Numbered from the stretch's first letter, positions 1-8,863 are shown. The stretch: DNA of 28,840 nucleotides from Alphaproteobacteria bacterium (GCA_021296375.1 JAGWAQ010000026.1:4546-33385); one strand, 5' to 3'. Translations and numbers: made by a program. Notes: generated from the letters alone by a model not told the origin.

Positions 1-27
1 CCCCGGGCGTTATGGTCGAGGCAAACA

Positions 28-63
28 AAGGACGCCGGAACAAACGAGGTTGTTGGCGTCCTT
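28..63 (-). terminator. Hairpin terminator after the sdh operon
   Basis: A 9-bp outer stem (positions 28-36 with 55-63) encloses, after a 2-nt bulge, a 5-bp inner stem (39-43 with 50-54) around a 6-nt loop. It lies 33 nt past the sdhB stop codon. Read on the minus strand, the stem is followed by a moderately T-rich run. I infer a Rho-independent terminator for sdhCDAB; the short T-run keeps confidence moderate. Confidence 0.6.
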
Positions 64-96
64 GTGGTCATGAGATGGTCCTTTAACCGCCGGGAT

Positions 97-876
97 TTAC
101 TGGCGTTCAAGCTGGAGCTTTTTGATCTCGGCAATCGCCTTGCCGGGGTTCAGCCCCTTCGGACAGGTCTGGGTGCAGTTCATGATGGTATGGCACCGGT
201 ACAGACGGAACGGGTCTTCCAGCGCGTCAAGGCGTTCACCGGTATGTTCATCGCGACTGTCGGCGATCCAGCGGTACGCCTGCAGCAGCACGGCGGGGCC
301 AAGGTAACGGTCACCATTCCACCAATAGCTTGGGCAAGCGGTGGAACAGCTGAAGCACAGGACGCATTCCCACAGCCCGTCCAGCTCTTCGCGTTCCTCG
401 GGGCTTTGCAGGCGTTCCTCGCCTTCAGGGACGGGGGTTTCGGTTTTCATCCACGGCTCGACCGAAGCCAGTTGCGCGTAAGCGCGGCTCAAATCCGGCA
501 CAAGGTCTTTGACAACTGGCATATGCGGCAGGGGATAAATATCAATATCGCCCTTCACCTCATCCATGGATTTCAGGCAAGCCAGGGTGTTGGTGCCATC
601 GATATTCATGGAACAGGACCCGCAAATCCCCTCGCGGCATGAGCGACGGAAAGTCAGGGAGCTGTCGGTTTCCCCCTTGATCTTGATCAGGGCGTCCAGC
701 ACCATCGGCCCGCAATCATCAAGATTGATGGTGTAGCTGTCCATGCGGGGGTTGGCGTCATCGTCGGGCGACCAACGGTAGATATTAAAGGTCTTGGTCC
801 GTACCGCGCCTTCGGGCTTGGGGTGGATCTTGCCCTTCTGGACTTTCGAGTTCTGAGGCAGAGTAAATTCAGCCAT
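97..876 (-). CDS. sdhB: Succinate dehydrogenase iron-sulfur subunit SdhB
   Basis: This is the iron-sulfur subunit of respiratory complex II. It carries electrons from the flavin of SdhA to ubiquinone at the inner membrane, linking the TCA cycle to respiration. At 259 aa it has normal family length. The N-terminal ferredoxin-like domain has the [2Fe-2S] ligands Cys80, Cys85, Cys88 and Cys100. The C-terminal domain has CxxCxxCxxxCP at 171-182 and a second cluster at Cys228, Cys234 and Cys238, which together supply the [4Fe-4S] and [3Fe-4S] centres. All expected ligands are present. It is the last gene of the operon, 31 nt after sdhA, and a hairpin terminator follows. The assignment is secure. 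Confidence 0.98.
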   Translation of the reverse strand: MAEFTLPQNSKVQKGKIHPKPEGAVRTKTFNIYRWSPDDDANPRMDSYTINLDDCGPMVLDALIKIKGETDSSLTFRRSCREGICGSCSMNIDGTNTLACLKSMDEVKGDIDIYPLPHMPVVKDLVPDLSRAYAQLASVEPWMKTETPVPEGEERLQSPEEREELDGLWECVLCFSCSTACPSYWWNGDRYLGPAVLLQAYRWIADSRDEHTGERLDALEDPFRLYRCHTIMNCTQTCPKGLNPGKAIAEIKKLQLERQ

Positions 877-907
877 AACGCTTTCCTTACGTTGCAGTCG
901 CTAACGA

Positions 908-2698
908 TTAATAGACACGCGCCACAGGTGGCACAGGTTCAACTTCATTGGTCAGGGTGTTCATGTGAACAGGACGATAGCCAAGGTCGGATTGATTGTC
1001 GCCATTAAGCCACATCACCGTATGCTTCATCCATTCCTTGTCGTCACGATCAGGGAAATCCTCATGGGCATGGGCGCCGCGGGATTCATGGCGTTGTTCC
1101 GCTGACCGCATGGTGATGAGCGCCTGGGACATGAGGTTATCCAGCTCAAGGGCTTCCACCAGATCAGTGTTCCAGATCATCGATTTATCGGTGATGCCGA
1201 TATCCGACATCCGCCCGGCGATGGCATCCATCTTGGCGACACCTTCGGTCAGGGATGTGCCGGAGCGGAACACCGCGGCATGACGCTGCATCGCCGCTTG
1301 CATGGCATCGCGAATATCACTGGCGGAACTTGAACCGCTCGAATGGCGCATGCGGTCAAGGCGATCAAGGGCCTTTTCGGTGGCGCTTTCAGGGATGGGC
1401 GCGTGGGATGCCCCGGCCTCAACCGTCGCGGCGGCGCGATAGGCCGCGGCGCGGCCAAAGACAACAATATCAAGCAAGGAATTGGTCCCGAGGCGGTTGG
1501 CGCCATGGACAGACACGCAAGCCGCTTCACCAATCGCCATCAGCCCCGGGGCGACGCGATTGGGGTCATCCTTGGTCGGTGACAGCACCTCACCATGATA
1601 ATTGGTGGGAATGCCGCCCATGTTGTAATGAACCGTCGGCAGAACCGGAATCGGCTCTTTCGTGACATCAACACCGCAGAAGATTTTCGCCGTTTCGGTA
1701 ATCCCCGGCAGGCGTTCCGCCAGGGTATCGGCGTTGATATGCTCAAGATGCAGCAGGATGTGGTCCTTGTTCGGGCCCACCCCGCGCCCTTCATTGACCT
1801 CCATGGTCATGGCGCGGCTGACGACATCACGCGACGCAAGGTCTTTGGCGGTGGGGGCGTAACGTTCCATGAAACGCTCACCTTCGGAATTGGTCAGATA
1901 CCCGCCTTCGCCGCGGGCGCCTTCCGTGATCAGGACGCCAGCGCCATAAACCCCGGTGGGGTGGAACTGCACAAATTCCATGTCCTGAAGCGGCAGGCCC
2001 GCGCGCAGCGCCATGGCATTGCCATCACCGGTGCAGGTATGGGCGGAGGTGCAGGAGAAATAAACACGGCCATAACCGCCCGTCGCCAGCACCACACGCT
2101 GGCCATGGAAACGGTGGATCGATCCGTCCTCAAGGCAAAGCGCGATCACCCCGCGGCACACGCCTTCGTCATCCATCAGCAGATCAAGGGCGAAATATTC
2201 GATAAAGAATTCCGCCTGGTGCTTGAGGCATTGCTGATAGAGCGTATGCAGGATGGCATGGCCCGTGCGGTCAGCGGCGGCGCAAGCGCGGCGCGCCATG
2301 GACTGGCCGTAATCAAGGGTATGGCCACCAAACGGGCGCTGGTAAATCTTGCCTTCTTCTGTCCGTGAGAACGGCACACCGTAATGCTCAAGCTCGATCA
2401 CCGACGGGATGGCGTTGCGGCACATATATTCAATCGCGTCCTGATCACCCAGCCAGTCCGACCCTTTGATGGTGTCGTACATGTGGTAGCGCCAGTTGTC
2501 GCCTTCGCCCATGTTGTTGAGGGCCGCCCCAATGCCGCCCTGCGCCGCCACGGTGTGACTGCGCGTCGGGAAAACCTTGGTCAAACAGGCGGTCTTCAGC
2601 CCCGATGTGGCCATGCCAAGGGTGGAGCGAAGCCCCGCCCCGCCAGCGCCAACAACGACAACGTCATGATAGTGATCCGTGATTTCATAAGCAGACAT
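908..2698 (-). CDS. sdhA: Succinate dehydrogenase flavoprotein subunit SdhA
   Basis: This is the catalytic subunit of complex II, oxidising succinate to fumarate on the cytoplasmic face of the inner membrane with covalently bound FAD. At 596 aa it has usual length. The dinucleotide-binding motif GAGGAG is at 17-22. His48, in the RSHTVAAQGG motif, is the family's covalent FAD attachment residue. The FHPTG motif of the substrate-binding region and the GARGEGG motif are both present, as is the C-terminal helical and tail region. The gene sits 11 nt after sdhD and 31 nt before sdhB, in the standard C-D-A-B order. Nothing is missing. Confidence 0.98.
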   Translation of the reverse strand: MSAYEITDHYHDVVVVGAGGAGLRSTLGMATSGLKTACLTKVFPTRSHTVAAQGGIGAALNNMGEGDNWRYHMYDTIKGSDWLGDQDAIEYMCRNAIPSVIELEHYGVPFSRTEEGKIYQRPFGGHTLDYGQSMARRACAAADRTGHAILHTLYQQCLKHQAEFFIEYFALDLLMDDEGVCRGVIALCLEDGSIHRFHGQRVVLATGGYGRVYFSCTSAHTCTGDGNAMALRAGLPLQDMEFVQFHPTGVYGAGVLITEGARGEGGYLTNSEGERFMERYAPTAKDLASRDVVSRAMTMEVNEGRGVGPNKDHILLHLEHINADTLAERLPGITETAKIFCGVDVTKEPIPVLPTVHYNMGGIPTNYHGEVLSPTKDDPNRVAPGLMAIGEAACVSVHGANRLGTNSLLDIVVFGRAAAYRAAATVEAGASHAPIPESATEKALDRLDRMRHSSGSSSASDIRDAMQAAMQRHAAVFRSGTSLTEGVAKMDAIAGRMSDIGITDKSMIWNTDLVEALELDNLMSQALITMRSAEQRHESRGAHAHEDFPDRDDKEWMKHTVMWLNGDNQSDLGYRPVHMNTLTNEVEPVPPVARVY

Positions 2699-2709
2699 CG
2701 AGCTAACCT

Positions 2710-3102
2710 TTACGCAAAAGCAATAGAAAGAACGCTGAACAACGACAGGGCCGCAAGCCCCGTCATCCCCAGCTTGACCGCAACCAGCATCAACAGGCGG
2801 CGGTTTTCATTCGAAACATAGTCTTCAATAATCACCTGAAGCCCGAGACTGGCGTGATAAAACCCCACCCCGAACAACAGCAACGCGGCCGTGGCATTAA
2901 ACGGTGAACCCAACCATGCCATGGCCGCGGCATGATCAGCACCAATATTTGTCAGCAATCCGATGATAAGGTAAATCACCAGCGGAATCATCCCCATCGC
3001 GGTCAGGCGTTGCGTCCACCAGTGGCCGACACCCTTGCGGGCAGAACCAAGGCCGCGAACACGACCGAGAGGCGTTTGCATGGATTTTGATTTCATTGAC
3101 AT
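2710..3102 (-). CDS. sdhD: Succinate dehydrogenase membrane anchor SdhD
   Basis: This is the small hydrophobic membrane anchor of complex II. With SdhC it forms the quinone- and haem-binding site. The 130-aa protein has a basic N-terminus (residues 1-25), then GHWWTQRLTA, a motif typical of alphaproteobacterial SdhD, and three predicted membrane helices at roughly 34-53, 60-82 and 103-128. A His within the second helix region (GFYHASLG) is the likely haem ligand. It lies 10 nt downstream of sdhC and 11 nt upstream of sdhA. Identification rests on operon position plus motif and topology. Confidence 0.93.
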   Translation of the reverse strand: MSMKSKSMQTPLGRVRGLGSARKGVGHWWTQRLTAMGMIPLVIYLIIGLLTNIGADHAAAMAWLGSPFNATAALLLFGVGFYHASLGLQVIIEDYVSNENRRLLMLVAVKLGMTGLAALSLFSVLSIAFA

Positions 3103-3112
3103 ATCAGCCCCC

Positions 3113-3493
3113 TTAACTGCCCCAGACCATCGCCCAGGTGACGGCGGTCAGCGCAAGTGTTGAGGCCATCACCATGTAGCCGGTGCGCTTGACGCCTTCA
3201 ATCGACAGGTTAAAGCCGAAATCCCAGAACAAGTGACGGATGCCATTGGACAGGTGGTAATATACCGCGACCGAAAACCCGAACAGGACAATCTGGCCAG
3301 GCACACTCGCCATAATCGCCTGAACATAAGCGAAATAATCAGGGCCGGGGGCCAGCGCCACCACCCACCAGACCAGCAACAGGCTGCCGCCCGCAAGGGC
3401 CGCGCCGGTCAGGCGGTGGGTGATCGACATCATCGACGTCAACTGAGGCTTGTAAATCATGAGGTGCGGAGATAATGGACGTTCCTGCGCCAT
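3113..3493 (-). CDS. sdhC: Succinate dehydrogenase cytochrome b556 subunit SdhC
   Basis: This is the haem b membrane subunit of complex II. The frame is open further upstream, to 3634, but homologous sequence begins at the ATG at 3493 (MAQERPLSPH), preceded at good spacing by AAGGA, so the protein is about 126 aa. RPLSPHL.IY at the N-terminus and SI.HR.TG are SdhC signatures; the latter contains quinone-site residues. The likely haem ligand is the His in the YYHLSNGIRH stretch. Three membrane segments are visible. It is the first gene of the sdh operon and diverges from the pyridoxal kinase gene. Confidence 0.95.
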   Translation of the reverse strand: MAQERPLSPHLMIYKPQLTSMMSITHRLTGAALAGGSLLLVWWVVALAPGPDYFAYVQAIMASVPGQIVLFGFSVAVYYHLSNGIRHLFWDFGFNLSIEGVKRTGYMVMASTLALTAVTWAMVWGS

Positions 3494-3522
3494 CGTGGTG
3501 TCATCCTTTTTACTGATTGCTT

Positions 3523-3553
3523 TATATATCCCCCATGGAGGAATAAACGTCAA
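3523..3553 (-). promoter_or_regulatory. Candidate sdhC promoter
   Basis: On the minus strand TTGACG (3553-3548) is followed by TATATA (3528-3523), about 30 nt before the sdhC start codon. The 19-bp spacing is longer than ideal, although an overlapping TATAAA lies two bases further on. I infer a sigma-70-type promoter for the sdh operon. No operator was recognised. Confidence 0.3.
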
Positions 3554-3640
3554 TGACAGGGACGCACCAAAATGTCGCATTGCATCAATTTTCTGTCGAT
3601 TTGCTTTTCCGCCATCCGCCAACTCGGCTACCATGATTTG

Positions 3641-4519
3641 ATGATGCGCAAAATCTTATCCATCCAGTCGGCGGTTGCCCTTGGGGCGGTCGGCAACACC
3701 ATGGCAAATGTCGTGATGCTGTCGATGGGCCACCAGTTATGCCGCCTTGATACCATCCAGCTTGCCGCCCATCCCGGCCATGGATTGAAAGCCGGCGGGG
3801 CCCTTGATGACGCGGATTTCGCCGCCATTCTTGACGGCATCACCCGCCTTGACCGCTGGCCTGAATTCAGCGCCATGATGACCGGTTATATGGGCAGCCC
3901 CGGGCAGGTTCAGGCGACGGCAATGGCGCTCAAGGCGTTTCGCCAGCATAACCCTGATGCGCCGGTCATGGTGGACCCCGCCGTCGGTGACCACGGCCAG
4001 CTTTATGTCGCCGAAGACCTGGCGCAAGCCATGGCCGCGCGCTTGATCGGCAACGCCGAGATCATCACCCCCAATGCGTTTGAATTGAGCTATTTCAGCG
4101 GCCAGCCGGTGCGCAACATCAGCGAAGCGCAAGCCGCCGCCGAAGCGATGCTGGCGCAATTCCCCGCCCTCACCACCATTGTCGTGACAGGGGTTCACGA
4201 CCATGGCGTGGTGCGCGACATGATGGTCAGCCGCGGGCATAAGGCGGTCTTCCCGCCGCCTGATGACGCTTTTCCTGATGACGGCTCATCTTCGGGACGG
4301 CCCGCCTCTGGGATGCCCGCTTCAGGTATGCCCGCCTCTGGAATGCCGGGCGGGGGGGATTTATTCGCCGCCATCATGATGGCCATGCGGATGAACGGCA
4401 TGTCCTGGCAAGACAGCGCGGCCAAGGCCAGCGCCATCAGCCGCCGGGTTCTGGCGGCATCAAGCGGCGGCAAAGATATTGATCTTGGTGTTGTTCAGCA
4501 GGTGCTGACGAGCGATTAA
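3641..4519 (+). CDS. pdxY: Pyridoxal kinase (PdxY/PdxK-like, ribokinase fold)
   Basis: The protein (about 292 aa) phosphorylates pyridoxal to PLP in the vitamin B6 salvage pathway. The frame is open from 3572, but the family N-terminus, ILSIQSAVALGAVGN, begins just after the ATGs at 3641 and 3644, so I start at 3641. TIQLAAHPGH matches the family's substrate-site region, DPAVGDHGQLY the central domain, and ITPNAFEL the conserved region near the ATP site. The C-terminal anion-hole motif, usually GTGD or GVGD, reads GGGD here (Asp240 retained). It is preceded by three copies of PASGM encoded by 15-bp tandem repeats (4301-4345). The stop codon overlaps that of asd by 2-3 nt, tail to tail. PdxY and PdxK cannot be told apart with certainty. 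Confidence 0.88.
   Translation: MMRKILSIQSAVALGAVGNTMANVVMLSMGHQLCRLDTIQLAAHPGHGLKAGGALDDADFAAILDGITRLDRWPEFSAMMTGYMGSPGQVQATAMALKAFRQHNPDAPVMVDPAVGDHGQLYVAEDLAQAMAARLIGNAEIITPNAFELSYFSGQPVRNISEAQAAAEAMLAQFPALTTIVVTGVHDHGVVRDMMVSRGHKAVFPPPDDAFPDDGSSSGRPASGMPASGMPASGMPGGGDLFAAIMMAMRMNGMSWQDSAAKASAISRRVLAASSGGKDIDLGVVQQVLTSD
4301..4345 (+). repeat. Three 15-bp in-frame tandem repeats in pdxY
   Basis: Three successive 15-bp units each encode Pro-Ala-Ser-Gly-Met. They differ only at synonymous wobble positions (for example CCC GCC TCT GGG ATG and CCC GCT TCA GGT ATG), so selection has kept the peptide while the DNA diverged. The array ends directly before the catalytic GGGD loop. Confidence 0.9.
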
Positions 4520-5541
4520 AGCCCGCGTTTAACCAGTTCTTCGGCGATTTGCACCGAATTCAGCGCCGCGCCTTTGCGCAGGTTGTCGGACACGCACCAG
4601 AACACCAGCCCCCCTTCGGTGGTGGGGTCTTTGCGGATGCGGGAGACATAGACAGCGTCTTCACCGGCGCATTCCTTCGGGGTGACGTAACCTTCATCAA
4701 CCCGGTGGTCAACAACCACCACGCCGTCGGCTTCGCTCAACAGGTCACGGGCACGGGCTTCGTCCATCGGCTTTTCGCATTCGATGAAGACCGCTTCGCT
4801 GTGGCCGATAAAGACCGGGATGCGCACGCAATGGGCCACCACATCCACCGCCGGATCGAGGATCTTTTTCGTTTCCGCGGTCATTTTCCATTCTTCTTTG
4901 GTGAAACCGTCATCCATGAAGACGTCAATATGCGGGATGGCGTTAAAGGAAATTTCCTTGGTGAATTGTTCCGGCTTGATGGCTTCGTTGACATAAACCG
5001 CGCGCGTCTGGTTGAACAGCTCATCCATGCCGCCTTTGCCCGCGCCGGACACCGCCTGATAGGTGGAAACCACCACACGCTTGATGGAAAATTCATCATG
5101 CAGCGGCTTCAGCGCCACCACCATCTGGGCTGTTGAGCAGTTCGGGTTGGCGATAATGCCGCGGCGATCATTGTTCTTGAGGAAAGCGTCAATGACGTCA
5201 CCATTTACTTCCGGCACGATCAACGGCACGTCGTCATCCATGCGGAAGGCGGAGGAGTTGTCGATGACAATCGCCCCTGCTTCAGCCGCTTTCGGGGCGA
5301 ATTTCTTGGCGGCGTCACCACCGGCTGAAAACAGCACGATATCGACCTTTGAGAAATCGAAATCCTCCAGCGCTTCCACCGTCACGTCACGGTCTTCGCC
5401 ATACGACACTTCACGCCCGACGGAGCCTTTTGAGGCAAGGGCATAAACCTTGTCGACGGGGAAGTTGCGTTCCGCCAGGGTTTGCAGCATTTCGCGGCCA
5501 ACCGCACCAGTCGCGCCAGCAACAGCAACATCATAAGCCAT
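4516..5541 (-). CDS. asd: Aspartate-semialdehyde dehydrogenase
   Basis: Asd reduces beta-aspartyl phosphate to aspartate semialdehyde with NADPH, the branch point for lysine/diaminopimelate, threonine and methionine synthesis. At 341 aa it has normal length. The N-terminal nucleotide-binding motif GATGAVG is at 9-15, and FSAGGDAAKKFAP and IDNSSAFRMD are family signatures. The catalytic Cys135 is in NPNCSTAQ, and the catalytic His is in IPVFIGHSEAV. A strong AAGGAG lies just upstream of the ATG. It is the last gene after leuC-leuD-leuB, an order common in alphaproteobacteria. Its product also feeds DapF (encoded at 16488-17321) through diaminopimelate. Confidence 0.97.
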   Translation of the reverse strand: MAYDVAVAGATGAVGREMLQTLAERNFPVDKVYALASKGSVGREVSYGEDRDVTVEALEDFDFSKVDIVLFSAGGDAAKKFAPKAAEAGAIVIDNSSAFRMDDDVPLIVPEVNGDVIDAFLKNNDRRGIIANPNCSTAQMVVALKPLHDEFSIKRVVVSTYQAVSGAGKGGMDELFNQTRAVYVNEAIKPEQFTKEISFNAIPHIDVFMDDGFTKEEWKMTAETKKILDPAVDVVAHCVRIPVFIGHSEAVFIECEKPMDEARARDLLSEADGVVVVDHRVDEGYVTPKECAGEDAVYVSRIRKDPTTEGGLVFWCVSDNLRKGAALNSVQIAEELVKRGL

Positions 5542-5562
5542 GGGAAGTCTCCTTAATCGGGA

Positions 5563-6678
5563 TTAACGCGCCAGTTCATCAAGGCTGTTGATCACTTGGT
5601 CGATCATGCCATCGGTGCCGGTCTGGGTGAAGCCATCGGCCATGATATCGCCGGTCCGCAATTCACCGCTGAGGGCTTTTTCCACCGCCTGTTCGATCAG
5701 GTCAGCGTCATCACCCTGATCAAAGGAATAGCGCAGCATCATCGAGAAGCTGAGCAGTTCCGCCAGCGGATTGGCAAGGCCCTTGCCGGCAATATCCGGC
5801 GCGGAGCCATGAACCGGTTCATAAAGCGCAAAACGCTTGCCCGTCGTTTCATCAGGCGCACCAAGGGAGGCGGAAGGCAGCATCCCGAGCGAGCCGGTCA
5901 GCATCGCCGCGGTATCGGACAGGATATCCCCGAACAGATTATCGGTGACCAGGACATCAAACTGCTTTGGCGCGCGCACCAGCTGCATGGCGCAGTTGTC
6001 GGCATACATATGCTCAAGGGTGACGCCATCGCCTTCGGCTTGATGCAGGGCCGTCATGACTTCACGCCAAAGCACGCCGGAATGCATGACATTGGCTTTT
6101 TCCGCGCTCACCACCCGGCCTTGACGCTTGCGCGCAAGGTCAAAGGCGACGCGGCCAATGCGTTCAATTTCTGGCGGCGTGTACATATTGGTGTCAAACG
6201 CCCGCACCGTGCCATCGGCCAAGGTTTCGCGGCCGCGCGGCTCAGCGAAATAGACCCCGCCGGTAAGCTCGCGGACGATCATGATGTTCAGCCCCGACAC
6301 CACCTCAGGCTTGAGGGTTGAGGATGACACCAGCGCCGGAAAGACCATCGCCGGACGCAGGTTGGCGAACAGGTCCATTTCCTTGCGCAGCGCCAAAAGA
6401 CCGCGCTCAGGCTTAACCTCAAACGGCAGGTCGTCATATTGCGGGCCGCCAACAGCGCCAAACAAGGTGGCGTCTGCCGCCATGGCATCGGCGAGGGTTT
6501 CATCGGTCAGGGGAACCCCCTTGGCGTCATAAGCCGCGCCACCGACCAGACCTTCGGTGATATCAAAGTTCAGGGAGCGGTGCCTGGCAAACCAGTCGGC
6601 AACCTTGAGGGTGGCGGCCATCACTTCAGGGCCAATGCCGTCCCCGGCAAGCACCATCAATTTTTTATTCGATGACAT
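5563..6678 (-). CDS. leuB: 3-isopropylmalate dehydrogenase LeuB
   Basis: LeuB oxidatively decarboxylates 3-isopropylmalate to 2-oxoisocaproate using NAD+, the third step of leucine synthesis. At 371 aa it has family length. Visible features are GDGIGPEV at 13-20, ELTGGVYFAEPRG (substrate site), KANVMHSG.LW with the catalytic Lys, and DNLFGDILSDTAAML, carrying the metal-binding Asp residues. The C-terminal EPVHGSAPDIAGKG is the NAD-binding signature. GGAAGGA precedes the start codon. The 60-nt gap after leuD shows no clear regulatory element. Confidence 0.97.
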   Translation of the reverse strand: MSSNKKLMVLAGDGIGPEVMAATLKVADWFARHRSLNFDITEGLVGGAAYDAKGVPLTDETLADAMAADATLFGAVGGPQYDDLPFEVKPERGLLALRKEMDLFANLRPAMVFPALVSSSTLKPEVVSGLNIMIVRELTGGVYFAEPRGRETLADGTVRAFDTNMYTPPEIERIGRVAFDLARKRQGRVVSAEKANVMHSGVLWREVMTALHQAEGDGVTLEHMYADNCAMQLVRAPKQFDVLVTDNLFGDILSDTAAMLTGSLGMLPSASLGAPDETTGKRFALYEPVHGSAPDIAGKGLANPLAELLSFSMMLRYSFDQGDDADLIEQAVEKALSGELRTGDIMADGFTQTGTDGMIDQVINSLDELAR

Positions 6679-6738
6679 GACATGTCCTTCCGTCAGCGCC
6701 TTGCGTATTGACAGCAGGGCTGATCAACAGTGTTGGGA

Positions 6739-7344
6739 TTACAGCCAGGGATGGCTGGTTTTACGGTCGTCTTCATAGCTGGTGATTTTATCGCCTTTCT
6801 CAAGGGTCAGGCCGATGTCATCCAGGCCGTCGAGCAGGCATTGCTTGCGGAACGGGTCAATGTCGAAAGACACTTCCCCACCATTCGGGCGACGAATCAC
6901 CTGATTGACCAAATCGATATCCAGCTCAGGGTTTTCAGGATCAGCCGCGTCCGCCATCAGGGCGTCACGGTCATCAGCTGAAACCACGATCGGCAGAATG
7001 CCGTTCTTAAAGCAGTTGTTGTAGAAAATATCGGCAAAGCTGGTGGAGATCACGGAGCGAATGCCGAAATCCAGCAATGCCCATGGCGCGTGCTCACGGC
7101 TGGACCCGCAACCAAAGTTATCACCGGCAACAATGACGCTGGCGTTGCGATACGGTTCGGTGTTGAGAACAAACCCGTCGATTTCCTTGCCGTTTTGGTC
7201 AAACCGCATTTCATCAAACAGATTGGCGCCAAGCCCCGTGCGTTTGATGGTTTTCAGGAACTGCTTGGGGATGATCATATCAGTGTCGATATTGATGATA
7301 TCCATCGGCGCGGCGATGCCCTTGTGCTGATCAAATTTTTGCAT
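6739..7344 (-). CDS. leuD: 3-isopropylmalate dehydratase small subunit LeuD
   Basis: This is the small (swivel) subunit of isopropylmalate isomerase, which with LeuC converts 2-isopropylmalate to 3-isopropylmalate. At 201 aa it has usual length. The N-terminus MQKFDQHKGIAAPMD and the region NIDTDMIIPKQFLKT are family hallmarks. GDNFGCGSSREHAPWAL at about 73-89 is the conserved substrate-recognition loop. The strong ribosome-binding site AAGGAGA lies in the 12-nt gap after leuC. It is co-transcribed with leuC and leuB. Confidence 0.97.
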   Translation of the reverse strand: MQKFDQHKGIAAPMDIINIDTDMIIPKQFLKTIKRTGLGANLFDEMRFDQNGKEIDGFVLNTEPYRNASVIVAGDNFGCGSSREHAPWALLDFGIRSVISTSFADIFYNNCFKNGILPIVVSADDRDALMADAADPENPELDIDLVNQVIRRPNGGEVSFDIDPFRKQCLLDGLDDIGLTLEKGDKITSYEDDRKTSHPWL

Positions 7345-7356
7345 GACAGGCTCTCC

Positions 7357-8760
7357 TTAAAGTTCGCGGATGTCAGAAAGACGACCGGTAACCGCCGCCG
7401 CGACCGCCATTTCCGGGCTGACCAGATGGGTGCGGCCACCACGGCCCTGACGGCCCTCGAAGTTACGGTTTGAGGTCGAGGCGCAACGTTCACCATCCGA
7501 CAGACGATCGGCGTTCATGGCAAGGCACATGGAACATCCCGCTTCGCGCCAGTCAAAACCGGCGTCACGGAACACGACATCAAGGCCTTCGCCTTCGGCC
7601 TGTTCCTTCACCAGACCGGAGCCGGGAACGATCATGGCGCGAATGCCATCCTTGACCTTGCGGCCACGGGCGACTTCAGCGGCGGCGCGCAGATCTTCGA
7701 TACGGCTGTTGGTGCAGGACCCGATGAACACCGTATCGACTTCAATATCGGTGATGTTCATGCCAGGCTGCAGGCCCATGTAATCAATCGCGCGCTGGAC
7801 TTTGGCCTGTTGCGCCGGATCACTGATTTTCGCCGGATCAGGAACGATGCCATTGATCGGCGCGGTGTCTTCAGGGCTAGTCCCCCAGGTGACGGTGGGG
7901 ATGATGTCCGCGGCTTTGATGACAACTTCCTTGTCATAGCTTGCGCCTTCATCGGATGGCAGGGATTTCCACCATGCCACCGCCTTGTCCCACAGCTCAC
8001 CGGTCGGGGCCATCGGCTTGCCCTTGATGTACTCGAAAGTGACATCATCAGGGGCGATCATGCCAGCACGGGCACCGGCTTCGATCGACATGTTGCAGAC
8101 CGTCATGCGGCCTTCCATGCTGAGATTACGAATCGCTTCACCGGCGTATTCAATGACATGGCCATTGCCGCCAGCGGTACCAATAACGCCAATAATCGCC
8201 AGAATAATATCTTTCGCGGTGACGCCGGGACCGGGGGTGCCATCAACGGTGATGCGCATGTTCTTGGCGGGCTGCTGGATCAAGGTCTGGGTCGCCAGCA
8301 CATGTTCGACTTCCGACGTCCCGATGCCAAAGGCCAGCGCACCAAAAGCGCCGTGGGTGGCGGTGTGCGAATCACCACAAACAATCGTCATGCCGGGTTG
8401 GGTGAAGCCCTGTTCCGGCCCGATGACATGGACAATCCCCTGACGGATATCGGTCATGCCAAAATACGGCACGCCGAAATCAGCGGCGTTTTTCTCAAGC
8501 GCCTCAACCTGAATACGGGATTCTTCATCGGCGATACCGGCACTGCGGTCTGAGGTCGGAACATTGTGGTCAGCCACCGCCAGGGTGCGTTCCGGGCAAG
8601 CGACGGCACGGCCAGCGTTGCGCAGGCCTTCAAAAGCTTGCGGGCTGGTGACTTCGTGAACAAGGTGACGGTCGATATAGATCAGGCTTGAGCCATCCTC
8701 GTCCTTATGCACGAGATGCGCATCCCAGATCTTGTCGAATAATGTGCGTGGTGCCGACAT
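7357..8760 (-). CDS. leuC: 3-isopropylmalate dehydratase large subunit LeuC
   Basis: This is the aconitase-family catalytic subunit of isopropylmalate isomerase, carrying a [4Fe-4S] cluster. The 467-aa protein has the expected length. The three cluster ligands are Cys349 in FIGSCTNSR and Cys409 and Cys412 in GCSMC. VCGDSHTATHGAFGALAFG is the typical active-site segment. AAGGGGGAGG precedes the ATG at close spacing. It is the first leu gene after rplS. A hairpin in the 103-nt gap upstream may limit read-through from the ribosomal genes, but no separate leu promoter or leucine-rich leader peptide was found. Confidence 0.97.
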   Translation of the reverse strand: MSAPRTLFDKIWDAHLVHKDEDGSSLIYIDRHLVHEVTSPQAFEGLRNAGRAVACPERTLAVADHNVPTSDRSAGIADEESRIQVEALEKNAADFGVPYFGMTDIRQGIVHVIGPEQGFTQPGMTIVCGDSHTATHGAFGALAFGIGTSEVEHVLATQTLIQQPAKNMRITVDGTPGPGVTAKDIILAIIGVIGTAGGNGHVIEYAGEAIRNLSMEGRMTVCNMSIEAGARAGMIAPDDVTFEYIKGKPMAPTGELWDKAVAWWKSLPSDEGASYDKEVVIKAADIIPTVTWGTSPEDTAPINGIVPDPAKISDPAQQAKVQRAIDYMGLQPGMNITDIEVDTVFIGSCTNSRIEDLRAAAEVARGRKVKDGIRAMIVPGSGLVKEQAEGEGLDVVFRDAGFDWREAGCSMCLAMNADRLSDGERCASTSNRNFEGRQGRGGRTHLVSPEMAVAAAVTGRLSDIREL

Positions 8761-8807
8761 GGCCTCCCCCTTTATGTTGGCCCACCCTGAAACGGACAGG
8801 CTGATCC

Positions 8808-8842
8808 CGCCATCGCGACCCTGTTAAGCAGGTGCAATGGCG
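8808..8842 (-). terminator. Stem-loop between rplS and leuC
   Basis: CGCCAT (8808-8813) pairs with ATGGCG (8837-8842), and CCTG (8820-8823) with CAGG (8829-8832), around a 5-nt loop and an internal loop. It starts 22 nt after the rplS stop codon. There is no T-run, so it may be a weak terminator, an attenuator or an RNA processing site between the ribosomal and leucine genes. The function is inferred only. Confidence 0.3.
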
Positions 8843-8863
8843 ATGACGGGGGATGTGATCAAT

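Noticed and set aside
1595..2368. A 257-codon plus-strand open frame opposite sdhA
   Set aside because: A shadow of the sdhA coding strand with low-complexity composition.
3494..3634. N-terminal extension of SdhC from an upstream start
   Set aside because: SdhC homologues begin near MAQERPLSPH; the upstream stretch overlaps the probable promoter and has no family similarity.
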